Origin: Fuerstiella sp.
GTDB lineage: Bacteria; Planctomycetota; Planctomycetia; Planctomycetales; Planctomycetaceae
Direction: 5' to 3'
Assembly (NCBI GenBank): GCA_022843805.1
Contig: JALHMY010000031.1
Location: 1-64,000, forward strand
DNA length: 64,000 nt
This document shows positions 45,774-56,563 of this stretch, piece by piece. The first letter of the stretch is position 1. Each line of letters begins with the position of its first letter. The translations under genes and the position numbers were made by a program. The notes below the pieces were generated by a model, which was not told the origin of the DNA, did no database searches, and worked only from the letters and a program-made list of their open reading frames with translations.

Positions 45774-47852
45774 ATGATCAAAGACATTGGGTCCGACAGG
45801 TTTATCAGGTCCCTTCGCGAGATCTTTCGCAGGACGGTTTCGGCGGCCCTCTGTTCAGGGGTGCTTCTGAGTGGCTGTTCGACGACCGAGAAAGCCAAAG
45901 TTGCAGATCTGCAGTATTTGTGTGAAGGCAGCGGTCGGTCTTCGTACCGTGGACACAATACGGCGATGGAACACCCCTGTCTGGACAACGTCACGGCAGA
46001 GGCTGTTCAGGTCAGCGATGAACCCAGAACCCTACAGCGCCGTGTGGACGATGAAGTTCGGGAAATCACTCTTCAGGAATGCATCCGTATCGCCGGCAGA
46101 AATAATGAGGTGATCGAACAGGAAGCGTTCGGCGGCGTCGGTGCACAGCTGGTTCTTTCGAGTCCGGAAGGATCCAACACGATTTATGATGCAGCAATTC
46201 AGGAAACCGGAGTTCTGTTCGGACGACGAGGTCTCAACGCAGCCCTTGCAGAGTTCGACACAAACTTCTCTACGGGCCTGACCTGGGGACGCGGTATCAA
46301 TCGCCTGAATGTGATCGACACGCCAATCGCCACTGCAGAAACTGCCAATTTTACCTCCGGACTGAATAAGTCGTTTGCGACGGGTGCGTCAGTTTCAGTG
46401 TTTAACGACTGGTCCTATGCAGGTACAAACCTTAATAACACGTTGTTCCCCTCGGCTTATCGTGGTTCAGTGGGTGCAGAAGTCAGACAGCCACTGCTTG
46501 CGGGCAGCGGAGTCGACTTTACTCGCATTGCTGGTCCCGTCAATCCTTCGTTCGGATCCATTGCAGGGGTTAGCCAGGGCGTGGTAATTGCCCGAATCAA
46601 CCAGGATATTACTCTGGCTGACTTTGAACTGGCGATTCGCAATGGGATACGGACGATTGAGAATGCCTACTGGGATCTTTACGGTGCGTACCGGGTATAC
46701 GACACGGCTGTTGTGGCATATGAAAGTGCCTTTCAAACGTGGCGCGAAGCACAAACACGATTTGAAGTGGGTACTCTGAAGCCCGCCGATGAATTGCAGG
46801 CACGTGATCGTCTTTATGAAACCCGAGCCCAGGTAGAGCTTTCGCTTTCCAACCTGTTCCGAGCAGAAGCCTACCTGCGGGTTGTTCTTGGAATGCCCAT
46901 GAACGACGGCACCGTGATGCGGCCCATTGACGAACCTGTCATGGCCGAGTTTAAGCCGGACTGGAAATCCTGTATTATTGACGGGCTTACGAATCGCACC
47001 GAACTGCGACGACAAAAATGGCAGATCAAGAGTCTGCAGCTGCAGCTGATCGCAGCCCGCAGTCTGGTGCGTCCTCGTCTGGATGCCGTGGGTTCTTACG
47101 GCATGAATGCGTTCGGAGACCAGCTGGGAAGTCAAAGTGTCTTCGGTGCGAACGCCGCTCCTGTCAACAGTGCGTTCGGATCGTTAACTCATGATGGTCT
47201 GGAGTCCTGGACGATGGGCTTCCAGATGAGCATGCCGATTGGCTTTCGACAGGCGCGAAGTCAGGTTCGCAATTACGAACTGCAGCTGGCCCGGGCCAAC
47301 GCTATTCTGGCGTCCCAGGAGAAGCGTGTTGCTCATGATATCGCGGTTTCCATGCAGGAGATGTCAGCAGCATGGACAGCCGCTCAAACCAATAGTCATC
47401 GAATGAAGGCGGCTGCTGAACGCGTCGAGCTGCTTGAAGCAGAACGTGAAGTCGGAACGACCACGCTGGACCTTGTACTTCGGGCTCAGGCGAGCGTTGC
47501 GACTGCTGAGGCGTCCTATTATCAGCAGGTCGTCCAGTACATGAAATCGATTACAAACCTGAACCTGGCCACCGGCCGGCTGCTTGAAGTACATGGTGTC
47601 TATCTGGCAGAGGGAATGTGGACGCCTGCGGCGTACGAAGACGCTGCGATGCGGGCATCCGAACGTCGCAATGGAATTGATAACCCGAATCTGAGCACCC
47701 AGCCGCTGGAATTTGTTTCTCCCGGTCCTCCAGGCACAGTTGAACTGAGAACTCCCTTCCGGCAGACGGTTCCCGAGGCACCTGAAATTCCCGACGCACC
47801 TGCAACGTCTGACTCAGAAGAAACGGAAGCCGTCGAGCCGAATGTTCAGTAA
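45774..47852 (+). CDS. TolC-family outer membrane efflux lipoprotein
   Basis: 692 residues from ATG 45774, behind AGGGAAG; earlier in-frame starts (45732, 45744) lack a better site. The N-terminus has a lipoprotein signal (AALCSGVLLSGCSTTEK) with lipid-anchored Cys at about 35. Two OEP repeats follow with long helical segments (GIRTIENAYWDLYGAYRVYDTAVV; RVELLEAEREVGTTTLDLVLRAQASVATAEASYYQ). The last about 50 residues are Pro/Glu-rich. Typical role: outer-membrane channel of a tripartite exporter; no RND or MFP partners are adjacent, so the pump it serves is unknown. Confidence 0.9.
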   Translation: MIKDIGSDRFIRSLREIFRRTVSAALCSGVLLSGCSTTEKAKVADLQYLCEGSGRSSYRGHNTAMEHPCLDNVTAEAVQVSDEPRTLQRRVDDEVREITLQECIRIAGRNNEVIEQEAFGGVGAQLVLSSPEGSNTIYDAAIQETGVLFGRRGLNAALAEFDTNFSTGLTWGRGINRLNVIDTPIATAETANFTSGLNKSFATGASVSVFNDWSYAGTNLNNTLFPSAYRGSVGAEVRQPLLAGSGVDFTRIAGPVNPSFGSIAGVSQGVVIARINQDITLADFELAIRNGIRTIENAYWDLYGAYRVYDTAVVAYESAFQTWREAQTRFEVGTLKPADELQARDRLYETRAQVELSLSNLFRAEAYLRVVLGMPMNDGTVMRPIDEPVMAEFKPDWKSCIIDGLTNRTELRRQKWQIKSLQLQLIAARSLVRPRLDAVGSYGMNAFGDQLGSQSVFGANAAPVNSAFGSLTHDGLESWTMGFQMSMPIGFRQARSQVRNYELQLARANAILASQEKRVAHDIAVSMQEMSAAWTAAQTNSHRMKAAAERVELLEAEREVGTTTLDLVLRAQASVATAEASYYQQVVQYMKSITNLNLATGRLLEVHGVYLAEGMWTPAAYEDAAMRASERRNGIDNPNLSTQPLEFVSPGPPGTVELRTPFRQTVPEAPEIPDAPATSDSEETEAVEPNVQ

Positions 47853-48104
47853 CGTACTTCGAAATTCCATTCGCCTGATGGATGTCCGCCGTGCCATTCG
47901 GCATGCTGGTGCCGGATCCCACGGCAGATTCATGGTTCATCATGTGAGCCTGCCGACTGCTTGACGATCGATGCGCGTATCATCAAACTCTACTCGCCGA
48001 TAAGTTCACCGCCTGATCAACAATCCGGTCACTTATCTGGTCCGAGTACACGATGGTGAGTGCGGGAATGAGACAGGTATTTTTAGATTGAAGAGGAAAG
48101 TTCA

Positions 48105-48299
48105 ATGAGTGGACCGATTGTTCGAACCGGAACGAATCCAAAGTTCTGGAAGAACTGGGACAATGTGTTCGGTGATAAGTCAGCTGCAAAGGGCGGCGAC
48201 TCAAAGGCAGCAGCCAAAGAGGCAAAGCCTGCCAAAGCCGCTTCTAAAAAAGCAGCTCCCAAAAAAGCGGCAAAGAAGGCTGGCAAAAAGAAGTCATAG
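48105..48299 (+). CDS. Small basic protein with histone H1-like Ala/Lys tail
   Basis: 64 residues, ATG 48105 preceded by AAGAGGAAAG. An N-terminal block (MSGPIVRTGTNPKFWKNWDNVFG, 1-23) leads to a Lys/Ala tail with AKPAKAASKKAAPKKAAKKA, like the C-terminus of histone H1 and of bacterial H1 homologues. It is likely a nucleic-acid-binding protein, either nucleoid- or ribosome-associated; no domain beyond this is recognised. A terminator follows at 48350-48388. Strong ribosome site and terminator support a real, independently expressed gene. Confidence 0.8.
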   Translation: MSGPIVRTGTNPKFWKNWDNVFGDKSAAKGGDSKAAAKEAKPAKAASKKAAPKKAAKKAGKKKS

Positions 48300-48349
48300 T
48301 GTGCGAACACTCCTGCAGCGAAGCAGGTAACAGGATTCGCTTCGAATGA

Positions 48350-48388
48350 AACAGGCCCGGCATTTCAACAATGCGGGGCCTGTTCTCT
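48350..48388 (+). terminator. Probable terminator after the basic protein gene
   Basis: AACAGGCCCGGCATT (48350-48364) pairs with AATGCGGGGCCTGTT (48370-48384) with one mismatch and a 5-nt loop; only a weak pyrimidine run (CTCTT) follows. It lies between convergent genes and could serve both directions. Confidence 0.6.
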
Positions 48389-48447
48389 TATGCAGATGTG
48401 GCATTCTGCCAGCCAGCAGATAAATGGCTGACGTCAGGCCAATACCG

Positions 48448-51117
48448 TTATTTTGCCAGCTGGCGAAGGACTGTGTGAAGAATTCCGCCGTTGCGATAAT
48501 AGACCACTTCAACAGGCGTATCGATACGGCAGGTGGTTACAAAGTGAATTTCGTCGCCATTGGCTTTGCGGGCAGTGACTTCCACTGCCTGTCGAGGTTC
48601 AAGCGAGTCATCCAGACGAATGTCAAAGATCTCAGTGCCATCCAGATCCAGACTTTCACGACTTTCACCTGTTCGGAACTGCAGCGGAAGCACTCCCATG
48701 CCAACCAGATTGCTGCGATGAATTCGCTCGAAACTGGCCGCAATGACTGCTCGGATGCCCAGCAGGTAGGTTCCCTTTGCGGCCCAGTCCCTTGATGAGC
48801 CTGTCCCGTACTCGGTTCCGGCCAGAACAACGAGCGGAGTTCCGGCTTCGCGATACTTCATCGCGGCATCGTAAATCGACATTTTCTCGCCGGACGGAAA
48901 ATGAAGGGCCACGCTTCCTTCGGTTCCCGGAGCGATGAGGTTTCTGAGGCGAATATTGGCAAACGTTCCGCGCGTCATCACGCGGTCATTACCGCGACGT
49001 GCTCCATACTGATTGAAATCTTCCGGTTTGACGCCTCGTTCCTGCAGATAACGGCCGGCAGGTGAATCTTTCTTGATTGAACCGGCCGGACTGATGTGGT
49101 CGGTCGTTGTGGAATCGCCGACCGACACAAGGCAGCGAGCCCCCTGGATGGCAGAAATCGGGGCAGGTAACAGCGGCATATCCACAAAGAACGGAGGTTC
49201 CTGCACATAGGTGCTGTCTTCATCCCACTGATAAAGGTCACCATCCGAACTTTTGATCTTTTGCCATTCTTCCGGTCCGTTCGAAGCCTGACCGTATTGT
49301 TCAATAAACATCTCCGGCGACATTGATGAACTGACCGTATCTGCAATTTCCTTCTGTGATGGCCAGATGTCCCGCAGATAAACGTCCACACCGCTGGAAT
49401 CCTTACCCAGTGGCTGTGTGGCCAGATCAATATCGACTGTTCCGGCAATTGCATATGCCACAACCAGTGGCGGACTTGCCAGGTAATTGGCCTTCACAAG
49501 AGGATTAACCCGGCCTTCGAAGTTGCGATTTCCTGACAGAACAGCGGCCGCCACCAGATCGCCGGATGTCACAGCCGCGGCAACTGCATCCGGCAGCGGA
49601 CCACTGTTGCCGATACAAGTCGTGCAGCCATATCCAACCGTCTGAAAACCGAGTGCATCAAGCGATTTGTCAAGGCCCGCTTTTTGCAGGTATTCAGTGA
49701 CCACGCGACTGCCAGGCGCCAGACTGGTTTTAACCCATGGCTTCTGATGCAGACCTCTGGCCACAGCGTTTCTCGCCAGCAGCCCCGCGCCGATCATGAC
49801 ACTCGGGTTACTGGTATTCGTACAGCTGGTAATCGCGGCAATCACTACGGCGCCGTCTGAAATCGCCGACGCGGATGTGCCTCCATCAACTTTCACCGGA
49901 ACCGAAGCCTGTGCTTTGCCAAACGCTCCGCTGAGCGACTTCTTCCATTCCGAGTACATGTCTTTCAGAAGAATGCGGTCCTGAGGACGTTTCGGGCCAG
50001 CCATTGATGGTACAACCGCCGCCAGGTCCAGTTCCAGTGCACTGGAGAACCTCGGCTCTTTCGAACTGGCAGTTCGGAACAGCCCCTGTTCCTTACAGTA
50101 TCGCTCAACAAGGTCAATCAGCGACTTTGGCCGCCCCGTACGTTCCATGTACCGCAGAGTTTCCGCATCAACCGGAAAGAAGCCCATCGTCGCTCCATAT
50201 TCCGGAGCCATGTTGGCCAAAGTAGCCCGGTCCGCAAGGCTTAGAGCATCAAGCCCGGGGCCGTAAAACTCCACAAACTTTCCAACCACTTTGTGGGCAC
50301 GCAGCATCTGAGTAACAGTCAGTACAAGGTCGGTGGCTGTTGATCCTTCAGGCAGTTCACCGGTCAGCCGAAATCCGACAACTTCCGGCGTCAGCATGTA
50401 AATTGGCTGACCCAGCATCACCGCTTCTGCTTCGATCCCGCCAACTCCCCATCCGACGACGCCCAGCCCATTAATCATGGTTGTGTGGCTGTCAGTTCCG
50501 ACGAGACTATCCGGGTAGGCCACACCATTGGATGTCATGACAACCGTGGCGAGATACTCAAGGTTGACCTGATGGACAATTCCGGTCGCAGGTGGAATCA
50601 CTCGGAAATTATTGAACGCCTTCTGGCCCCAGCGCAGGAACTGATAACGTTCCATATTGCGTTCAAATTCAATCTCCACATTCTTCTGCAATGCAAACCG
50701 ACTGGCAAATTCATCCACCTGAACACTGTGGTCAATGACGAGATCACAGGGAACCAGCGGATTAATCTTTTTCGGATCGCCCCCCATGCGCACCATTGCA
50801 CTTCTGAGTGCGGCCAGATCCACAACGGCCGGTACTCCTGTGAAGTCCTGGAGAACAACTCGACCGGGCTTGAACGGAACTTCCACCTCCGCTGGTTTTG
50901 CCGCATTCCAGTTTGCCAGATTGGTGACGTCTTCCGCACTAACCACAAATCCGTCCACATTTCGCAGGCAGGCCTCCAGCAGCACTCGAATCGAATAGGG
51001 CAACGTTTCAATGTCGCCTATTCCTTCGTCGACCAGTTTGCGAAGTCGATAATACTTCACAGTACCGGCGGCAGTGGACAGGGAAGCTTCAGCACCAAAC
51101 GGATTAGAACTGGTCAT
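48448..51117 (-). CDS. acnA: Aconitate hydratase A
   Basis: 889 residues, usual length for AcnA/IRP-type aconitase. It catalyses citrate-isocitrate interconversion in the TCA cycle with a 4Fe-4S cluster. Visible landmarks: [34 protein letters not shown], the cluster cysteines in [11 protein letters not shown] and [11 protein letters not shown], and the C-terminal swivel domain ([16 protein letters not shown]). Start at ATG 51117. Monocistronic by context: it follows the membrane protein gene on the same strand by 299 bp. Confidence 0.98.
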   Translation of the reverse strand: MTSSNPFGAEASLSTAAGTVKYYRLRKLVDEGIGDIETLPYSIRVLLEACLRNVDGFVVSAEDVTNLANWNAAKPAEVEVPFKPGRVVLQDFTGVPAVVDLAALRSAMVRMGGDPKKINPLVPCDLVIDHSVQVDEFASRFALQKNVEIEFERNMERYQFLRWGQKAFNNFRVIPPATGIVHQVNLEYLATVVMTSNGVAYPDSLVGTDSHTTMINGLGVVGWGVGGIEAEAVMLGQPIYMLTPEVVGFRLTGELPEGSTATDLVLTVTQMLRAHKVVGKFVEFYGPGLDALSLADRATLANMAPEYGATMGFFPVDAETLRYMERTGRPKSLIDLVERYCKEQGLFRTASSKEPRFSSALELDLAAVVPSMAGPKRPQDRILLKDMYSEWKKSLSGAFGKAQASVPVKVDGGTSASAISDGAVVIAAITSCTNTSNPSVMIGAGLLARNAVARGLHQKPWVKTSLAPGSRVVTEYLQKAGLDKSLDALGFQTVGYGCTTCIGNSGPLPDAVAAAVTSGDLVAAAVLSGNRNFEGRVNPLVKANYLASPPLVVAYAIAGTVDIDLATQPLGKDSSGVDVYLRDIWPSQKEIADTVSSSMSPEMFIEQYGQASNGPEEWQKIKSSDGDLYQWDEDSTYVQEPPFFVDMPLLPAPISAIQGARCLVSVGDSTTTDHISPAGSIKKDSPAGRYLQERGVKPEDFNQYGARRGNDRVMTRGTFANIRLRNLIAPGTEGSVALHFPSGEKMSIYDAAMKYREAGTPLVVLAGTEYGTGSSRDWAAKGTYLLGIRAVIAASFERIHRSNLVGMGVLPLQFRTGESRESLDLDGTEIFDIRLDDSLEPRQAVEVTARKANGDEIHFVTTCRIDTPVEVVYYRNGGILHTVLRQLAK

Positions 51118-51416
51118 GTGAGAACTCGTGTCCTGAATTCATGTGTCGGCAACGAAACGGAGCGTGGATCGTGAATTGTAGAAAAGTCAGACAAAGTCGC
51201 AATTCTGCACCAGGTGGTCACTGCTGCGGATTCACTGAGAATCGAAAATACGGCTTACAGGCAAAAAATGCAGCCACGAGTGAGAAACTAAAAATTGCTC
51301 AGCGCCTCATCAGCGCAAAGATACATTCAGGCCTTCTGTAAAGACTGCTGTCGGGCGAGCTGCAAGCCGTAAACCGGATGCAACGTCGACAACTGCACAG
51401 GCTACCGCTGCACAGG

Positions 51417-53285
51417 CTACTGATACAATGTCAGACGTGACATTGCCACGGCTGAAGGTGCTCCCGCAGGAGTTGGCTGCGAAACCGGAATCTGATAGCG
51501 ATCCGGCACATCGGGAGGAGTGAACCGATCGAGTCTCGGTCGGAAGACGACCAGCAGCAGCAGGGGAAGGTACCAAAGCACATAAGCTCCAATGTCATCC
51601 GGATACCATAGCTGAGCTGTGACGACGAGTGCTGTGGAATTTGCCAGCAGATTCTCAAGATTTCGAGGTCGCGGCAGGACTGTCATGGCCGTCAGCATCA
51701 CAAAGAACACCGCGGCCAGGGGAATTCGCACAAATAACTGACCAAAAGGAGTTTCCGGCGCACTGCCGGTTTCATCCAGCAGCCGGTAGACCGTCCAGTT
51801 CATCGTGGTTACCAGTTTGTTCATGAACGAGTCAGCATTGCTGGAGGTCAGCAGCAGGCAGACCACCAGAATGGCGGCAACTCCCACAAGCGACAGGCCA
51901 AAACGAACTGATCCTCGCCGTCCGTAAAATGCTGCCCATACAGGGAGTAAAAATACGGCGAAGAACAGAGTGCCACAGGCGAGCCCAAGCAGTACACCAG
52001 CGACGACCGGTTTGCGATAACTGGCGATCGCCCAGGTCAGACAGGCACCCGGCAACACATGACTCAACTGATGAACGTTTCTCGCGGTACACGGCAAAAG
52101 CAGATACAAACAAGCCATCGACAAGCCGAGCTGCATGCTGCTGAAGTGATGCTTGCCGATATACAACAGACCGAAAACCACCACGGTATGCGAAATCACC
52201 ACCAGAACCTGAGCCACCCACGCCTCAGCACTATTGTCCGGTTCTGCCTTCGCCTCCTCATCTGGTGGTAACTGACCGGAAAGCTGAGCGACGCCAGCCG
52301 CACCGGCAGCAATCAGCGTGGCCGTCGGCGCCGGAGGCTGCTCACCAGGCGTTTCGATCTGAGACTGGACATCCAGTCGCTGGAGTAGCGCCCTTCCCTG
52401 TTCAACGGCAGCCAGTGCACTGTTGGGAGGTGGTGCAATAAAGATGCCCACTGTCAGCAGAGCGAATGCGGGAATACACAAAAAGGTTAAACCCGCCTGA
52501 TTCAGATTTTGCTCAAGCCGTGGCCGACGGGTGAGCGATTCGTCGAAGATCAGCCTGAGTATCAGGAGAAACGACAGTACAAGCGAGATTCCGGAACTCC
52601 AAAGGTAGACAGGATGAAACTGTGGTCCGCTGGCCGAAACTTCCTGCTCTGCGCTCGCGTTTGCCTGATCAGCCGACAGCTCTCCGGCTGCCTGACCTGA
52701 ACTGGGTTCATTCGCACTGTCCGTGGAACTGGTTTCTGACGTCGCGACCGCATTTCCAGCCACCGTGCCGGTACTTTCGTCTGTGCCGGTATTCACGTCT
52801 GTTGCGATGTTGTGACCATCTGCCCCAGGAGCACTGCCAGATGAATTAGTCGTATTCGAATGGTCACTCCCGCCATTTTCTGTTTGTGCGCCTGCCACGT
52901 GTTCAGACTGGGGTTTCTCAGCGATCGATTCCGAGTAGACAGTTGATGGCGACGATAAAACGGCGTGGGTTGACTTGCCATTGAGTGTATTGGAGGCGTC
53001 CGAGTCGGCAGGGCCGGACTGCGATTGCACTGCACCATCAATCTGAATTCCCTCGAGTCTGGTGCCGTTCGACTTTGCGACGGAATCAGCCGAACCCGGA
53101 GGCGCAATGTTCTTCCACGCGCTGGCGATCACCAGTGACGTTGAAAGTGCCAGAATGAAAAGCACGTCCAGATTTCTAACCGTAAACAGGCGGGAAAATC
53201 TGAAGAAGACGGCCAAAACCAGCACAGCGATGTACACCAGCCACGTAGGATTGGATACATCCACGAACAGAAATTGTTTTTCCAT
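51417..53285 (-). CDS. Multi-pass membrane protein with a long Ser/Asn/Thr-rich loop
   Basis: 622 residues from ATG 53285 (MEKQFLFVDVSNPTWL). Two membrane segments come first (WLVYIAVLVLAVFFRF; VLFILALSTSLVIASAW). A hydrophilic loop of about 150 residues (about 75-225) rich in Ser, Thr, Asn and Gly follows, then roughly nine further membrane helices (SGISLVLSFLLILRLIF; LTFLCIPAFALLTVGIFIA; VVVFGLLYIG, and so on) and a polar C-terminus. I believe this is a conserved planctomycete integral membrane family, but I cannot name a function. Convergent to nothing; divergent from ald. Confidence 0.75.
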   Translation of the reverse strand: MEKQFLFVDVSNPTWLVYIAVLVLAVFFRFSRLFTVRNLDVLFILALSTSLVIASAWKNIAPPGSADSVAKSNGTRLEGIQIDGAVQSQSGPADSDASNTLNGKSTHAVLSSPSTVYSESIAEKPQSEHVAGAQTENGGSDHSNTTNSSGSAPGADGHNIATDVNTGTDESTGTVAGNAVATSETSSTDSANEPSSGQAAGELSADQANASAEQEVSASGPQFHPVYLWSSGISLVLSFLLILRLIFDESLTRRPRLEQNLNQAGLTFLCIPAFALLTVGIFIAPPPNSALAAVEQGRALLQRLDVQSQIETPGEQPPAPTATLIAAGAAGVAQLSGQLPPDEEAKAEPDNSAEAWVAQVLVVISHTVVVFGLLYIGKHHFSSMQLGLSMACLYLLLPCTARNVHQLSHVLPGACLTWAIASYRKPVVAGVLLGLACGTLFFAVFLLPVWAAFYGRRGSVRFGLSLVGVAAILVVCLLLTSSNADSFMNKLVTTMNWTVYRLLDETGSAPETPFGQLFVRIPLAAVFFVMLTAMTVLPRPRNLENLLANSTALVVTAQLWYPDDIGAYVLWYLPLLLLVVFRPRLDRFTPPDVPDRYQIPVSQPTPAGAPSAVAMSRLTLYQ

Positions 53286-53768
53286 TGTAGATCGAAATTG
53301 CGAACGACAAACAAATGGAACTCTCCGGGACAACCCCTTGCCCGAAGCACCTGTCCATCTCGCTATTCACTTAGAACGCAACTTCCCGCTGCGTTAACCC
53401 AAAACTTCTTGTCCCCAACAGTATTTGATGGGCCGGAGCGAAAATTAGCAACCATCTAAAAGGCGAAGATCATTCTTTAAAGAATTTTTGGCAAACGGCC
53501 TCATCAAACTCTTGACAGTTTGCCAAATCGATATCTCTGGCCCACTGGCAGCTCCGAAGCGTTTCTCAGCGACCATGCTGTTTGGATAGAATAAGGCAGG
53601 CCATTGGGGATTTTGTTTCCCATTGACGATTCGTCACGGAAAGCGACAGTGGACAAAACAGGACCGTCACCGGAACCGAGCAGGATTCCGGACAGACTGA
53701 CCGTCGGCAGATTTTTGCTTTTTTCTGATCGAATACATTCAACACAAGAATTCACGAAAGCGATCGCC
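53286..53768. promoter_or_regulatory. Divergent control region with two palindromes upstream of ald
   Basis: This gap contains a 14-bp perfect palindrome ATTCTTTAAAGAAT (53472-53485). Immediately after it is a spaced inverted repeat TTTGGCAAAC (53487-53496) / GTTTGCCAAA (53518-53527) with perfect 10-bp arms, 31 bp centre to centre. A TTGACA hexamer (53512-53517) abuts the second arm. This looks like a regulator binding region controlling ald; the regulator is not identified. No other gene-like content was seen. Confidence 0.5.
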
Positions 53769-54887
53769 ATGATTGTGGGTGTGCCTCGGGAGATTAAAAG
53801 GGATGAATATCGTGTTGCGATGCTTCCTTCCGGAGTGGAAGATCTGACTCAGGCCGGGCACGAGGTACTGATTGAAGCAGGTGCCGGCCTTGGCAGCGGT
53901 ATTTCTGATCAGGAGTACGCGGCTGCCGGAGCAACAATCACTGCTGCTCATGCTGATATATTTCAGAATGCGGAGCTGATTGTTAAGGTCAAGGAACCGC
54001 TTGAGAGCGAATGGCCGTTGCTTCGAGCTGGAACAACTCTGTTCACGTATTTCCATTTTGCTGCCGACCAGAAGCTGACGCTGAATGTTCTCGAATCGAA
54101 AATCAACGCCGTTGCCTATGAGACACTTGAAGGGAAGGCTCGTGACTTACCTCTGCTGACCCCGATGAGTGAAGTGGCGGGGCGCATGAGCATTCAGCAG
54201 GGGGCGAGATTTCTGGAACGACCACAGGAGGGGCGAGGCATTTTGCTGGGAGGAGTTCCTGGTGTTGAACCAGCTCATATCGCAATTTTTGGCGGAGGTG
54301 TCGTCGGAAAAAATGCGGCCCGTATTGCCGCTGGCTTCCAGGCCGATGTTGTGATTCTTGATATCAGCATTGATCGGCTGAGGTATCTTGAAGACATCAT
54401 GCCGCCGAACGTCAATACTCTGTTCAGCGATCGTCACAATATTCGCGAACAGCTGAAAAAGGCGGATCTGGTTATTGGGGGCGTACTGATTCCCGGAGCC
54501 AAAGCGCCCCATCTGGTGACCAGCCAGGACCTGAAGCTGATGAAACCCGGCGCCGTTGTGATTGATGTGTGTATTGACCAGGGTGGTTGCTTCGAGACAT
54601 CGCGACCCACCACGCATTCAGAACCCACCTATATTGTTGACGGAATCGTGCATTACTGTGTCACTAATATGCCTGGGGCCGTGGGGCGAACGAGCACCTA
54701 TGCGCTTTGCAACGTTACGTTTCCGTACATCCGAAGAATCGCCGATATGGGATTGTTTGCAGCCAGTCAGCAGGATCCAGGGCTGGCAAAGGCCGTCAAT
54801 ATGGTCAGCGGACGCCTGACGAATCGTGCGGTTGCTGATACTTTTGGTATAGAATATCGGGAATTTTCAGGAAGCTCCATGGCATAG
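53769..54887 (+). CDS. ald: Alanine dehydrogenase
   Basis: 372 residues from ATG 53769, matching the standard Ald N-terminus (MIVGVPREIKRDEYRVAMLP); an open frame from 53604 is non-homologous. It oxidises L-alanine to pyruvate and ammonium with NAD+. Landmarks: VKVKEP (substrate Lys), FTYFHFAAD (catalytic His), nucleotide-binding GGGVVGKNAARIAAG, DVCIDQGGCFETSRPTTHSEP (catalytic Asp) and VTNMPGAVGRTSTYAL. The gene for a second amino-acid-catabolic dehydrogenase follows 70 bp later, so the pair probably forms an operon for amino acid degradation, with the palindromes upstream as control sites. Confidence 0.97.
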   Translation: MIVGVPREIKRDEYRVAMLPSGVEDLTQAGHEVLIEAGAGLGSGISDQEYAAAGATITAAHADIFQNAELIVKVKEPLESEWPLLRAGTTLFTYFHFAADQKLTLNVLESKINAVAYETLEGKARDLPLLTPMSEVAGRMSIQQGARFLERPQEGRGILLGGVPGVEPAHIAIFGGGVVGKNAARIAAGFQADVVILDISIDRLRYLEDIMPPNVNTLFSDRHNIREQLKKADLVIGGVLIPGAKAPHLVTSQDLKLMKPGAVVIDVCIDQGGCFETSRPTTHSEPTYIVDGIVHYCVTNMPGAVGRTSTYALCNVTFPYIRRIADMGLFAASQQDPGLAKAVNMVSGRLTNRAVADTFGIEYREFSGSSMA

Positions 54888-54957
54888 TGCATTCAGGGGC
54901 ATCTAAAACGGATTTATATCGACTCAGCAGAATCACACGTTCAGAGGGAGTTTTGCG

Positions 54958-56508
54958 ATGTCAGTGCTTGACGATTTGCTGGAGCGACTTGGTGTCGGGA
55001 GCTGCTCGGACGCACTGCTTGTCGATTCTTCCCGACAACGGTGCCACGGCGAGACCTTTGTGATTCGATCGCCTGTAGATGGGCAGTTGCTGGCCGAAAT
55101 TCCGTCGGCATCGTCAGACGATTTGAATGCAGCAATCCTGTCAGCACAGGAGGCGTTCCTTGAATGGAGACAGGTGCCCGCTCCGGCACGGGGCGAACTG
55201 GTGAGACGTTTTGGCGAAGTTCTCAGACGACACAAGTCAGATCTTGCATATCTCGTGACGCTCGAATCCGGTAAGATTCTCCAGGAGGCGCTCGGTGAAG
55301 TTCAGGAGATGATTGATATCTGCGATTTTGCTACCGGCCTCAGTCGGCAATTGTATGGCCTGACAATTGCCACCGAACGGGTTCGACATCGCATGATGGA
55401 ACAATGGCATCCGCTCGGTCCGGTTGGCGTGATTACGGCGTTCAATTTTCCGGTTGCCGTCTGGGCATGGAACGCGACGATTGCGCTCGTCTGCGGAAAC
55501 CCGGTGATCTGGAAACCTTCCGAGAAGACTCCTCTTTGTGCCATGGCCTGTCATTCGCTTCTGATGATGGCGGCCGACGAAATGACGGCAGTGGCTGGAG
55601 CTGTGGAGGTTCCAAACGGACTCTCATCGGTGGTCATTGGTGGTCGGGGCATCGGAAAAGCCATGGCGGCTGACCGTCGAATTCCTTTGATTTCTGCGAC
55701 GGGAAGCGTGGCGATGGGGCGGGCGGTCGCCCAGATTGTTTCCATGCGTCTCGGTCGGTCTTTACTGGAACTTGGAGGCAATAATGCGTGTATTGTTACT
55801 CCATCCGCCGATCTGGAACTGGCACTCCGGGGAATTGTCTTTTCTGCAGCGGGTACCTGCGGGCAACGCTGTACATCTCTGCGTCGTCTGATCGTTCACG
55901 AATCTGTTGCCGAAAAGCTGACGTCGCGGCTGAAGACCGCCTATGCGTCTTTGCCAATTGGCAACCCTTTGGAAGAGCGAACACTGGTGGGGCCGCTGAT
56001 TGACCGGGCCGCTCTGGACCGGATGCGAACTGCTCTCGACGAAGCTCGCCATGAAGGTGGAACGGTTTTTGGAGGAGACGTTCTGGAGGTCGGTGTGCCC
56101 GCAGGTGGCTGTTATGTTTGTCCGGCCATTGTTGAAATGCCGCAGCATTCAGAAATCATGTTTCAGGAGACTTTTGCGCCAATTCTGTATGTGCTGAAAT
56201 ACAAACAGCTGACGGAGGCGATTGACCTGCAAAACTGTGTGTCGCAGGGACTGGCATCCTCGATTTTTACGAACGATTTGCAGGAAGCCGAGTATTTTCT
56301 GAGCGCCTGTGGCAGTGACTGTGGAATCGCCAATGTCAATATCGGGCCGAGTGGAGCGGAAATTGGCGGGGCATTTGGTGGCGAAAAAGACACCGGCGGC
56401 GGTCGTGAATCCGGGTCCGACAGCTGGAAAGCCTATATGCGACGCGTCACAAACACGATCAACTACGGTTCGGACCTGCCGCTGGCCCAGGGGATCCGAT
56501 TCGGATGA
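54958..56508 (+). CDS. ALDH7-type aldehyde dehydrogenase (piperideine-6-carboxylate / aminoadipate semialdehyde dehydrogenase)
   Basis: 516 residues with GAGGG as ribosome site. ALDH superfamily motifs: NFPVAVWAWN, WKPSEKTPL, the Glu in LELGGNNA and the nucleophilic Cys in AAGTCGQRCTSLRR (about residue 300). The IANVNIGPSGAEIGGAFGGEKDTGGGRESGSDSWK block near the C-terminus is typical of ALDH7A1/AmaB-like enzymes, which oxidise 2-aminoadipate 6-semialdehyde in lysine breakdown. Position behind ald fits amino-acid catabolism. The family call is strong; the exact substrate is inferred. Confidence 0.88.
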   Translation: MSVLDDLLERLGVGSCSDALLVDSSRQRCHGETFVIRSPVDGQLLAEIPSASSDDLNAAILSAQEAFLEWRQVPAPARGELVRRFGEVLRRHKSDLAYLVTLESGKILQEALGEVQEMIDICDFATGLSRQLYGLTIATERVRHRMMEQWHPLGPVGVITAFNFPVAVWAWNATIALVCGNPVIWKPSEKTPLCAMACHSLLMMAADEMTAVAGAVEVPNGLSSVVIGGRGIGKAMAADRRIPLISATGSVAMGRAVAQIVSMRLGRSLLELGGNNACIVTPSADLELALRGIVFSAAGTCGQRCTSLRRLIVHESVAEKLTSRLKTAYASLPIGNPLEERTLVGPLIDRAALDRMRTALDEARHEGGTVFGGDVLEVGVPAGGCYVCPAIVEMPQHSEIMFQETFAPILYVLKYKQLTEAIDLQNCVSQGLASSIFTNDLQEAEYFLSACGSDCGIANVNIGPSGAEIGGAFGGEKDTGGGRESGSDSWKAYMRRVTNTINYGSDLPLAQGIRFG

Positions 56509-56563
56509 TCTACCGACGTTGTGCCATTACGCAAAACTCCCGCTTTAGCTATACTCAACTGCT

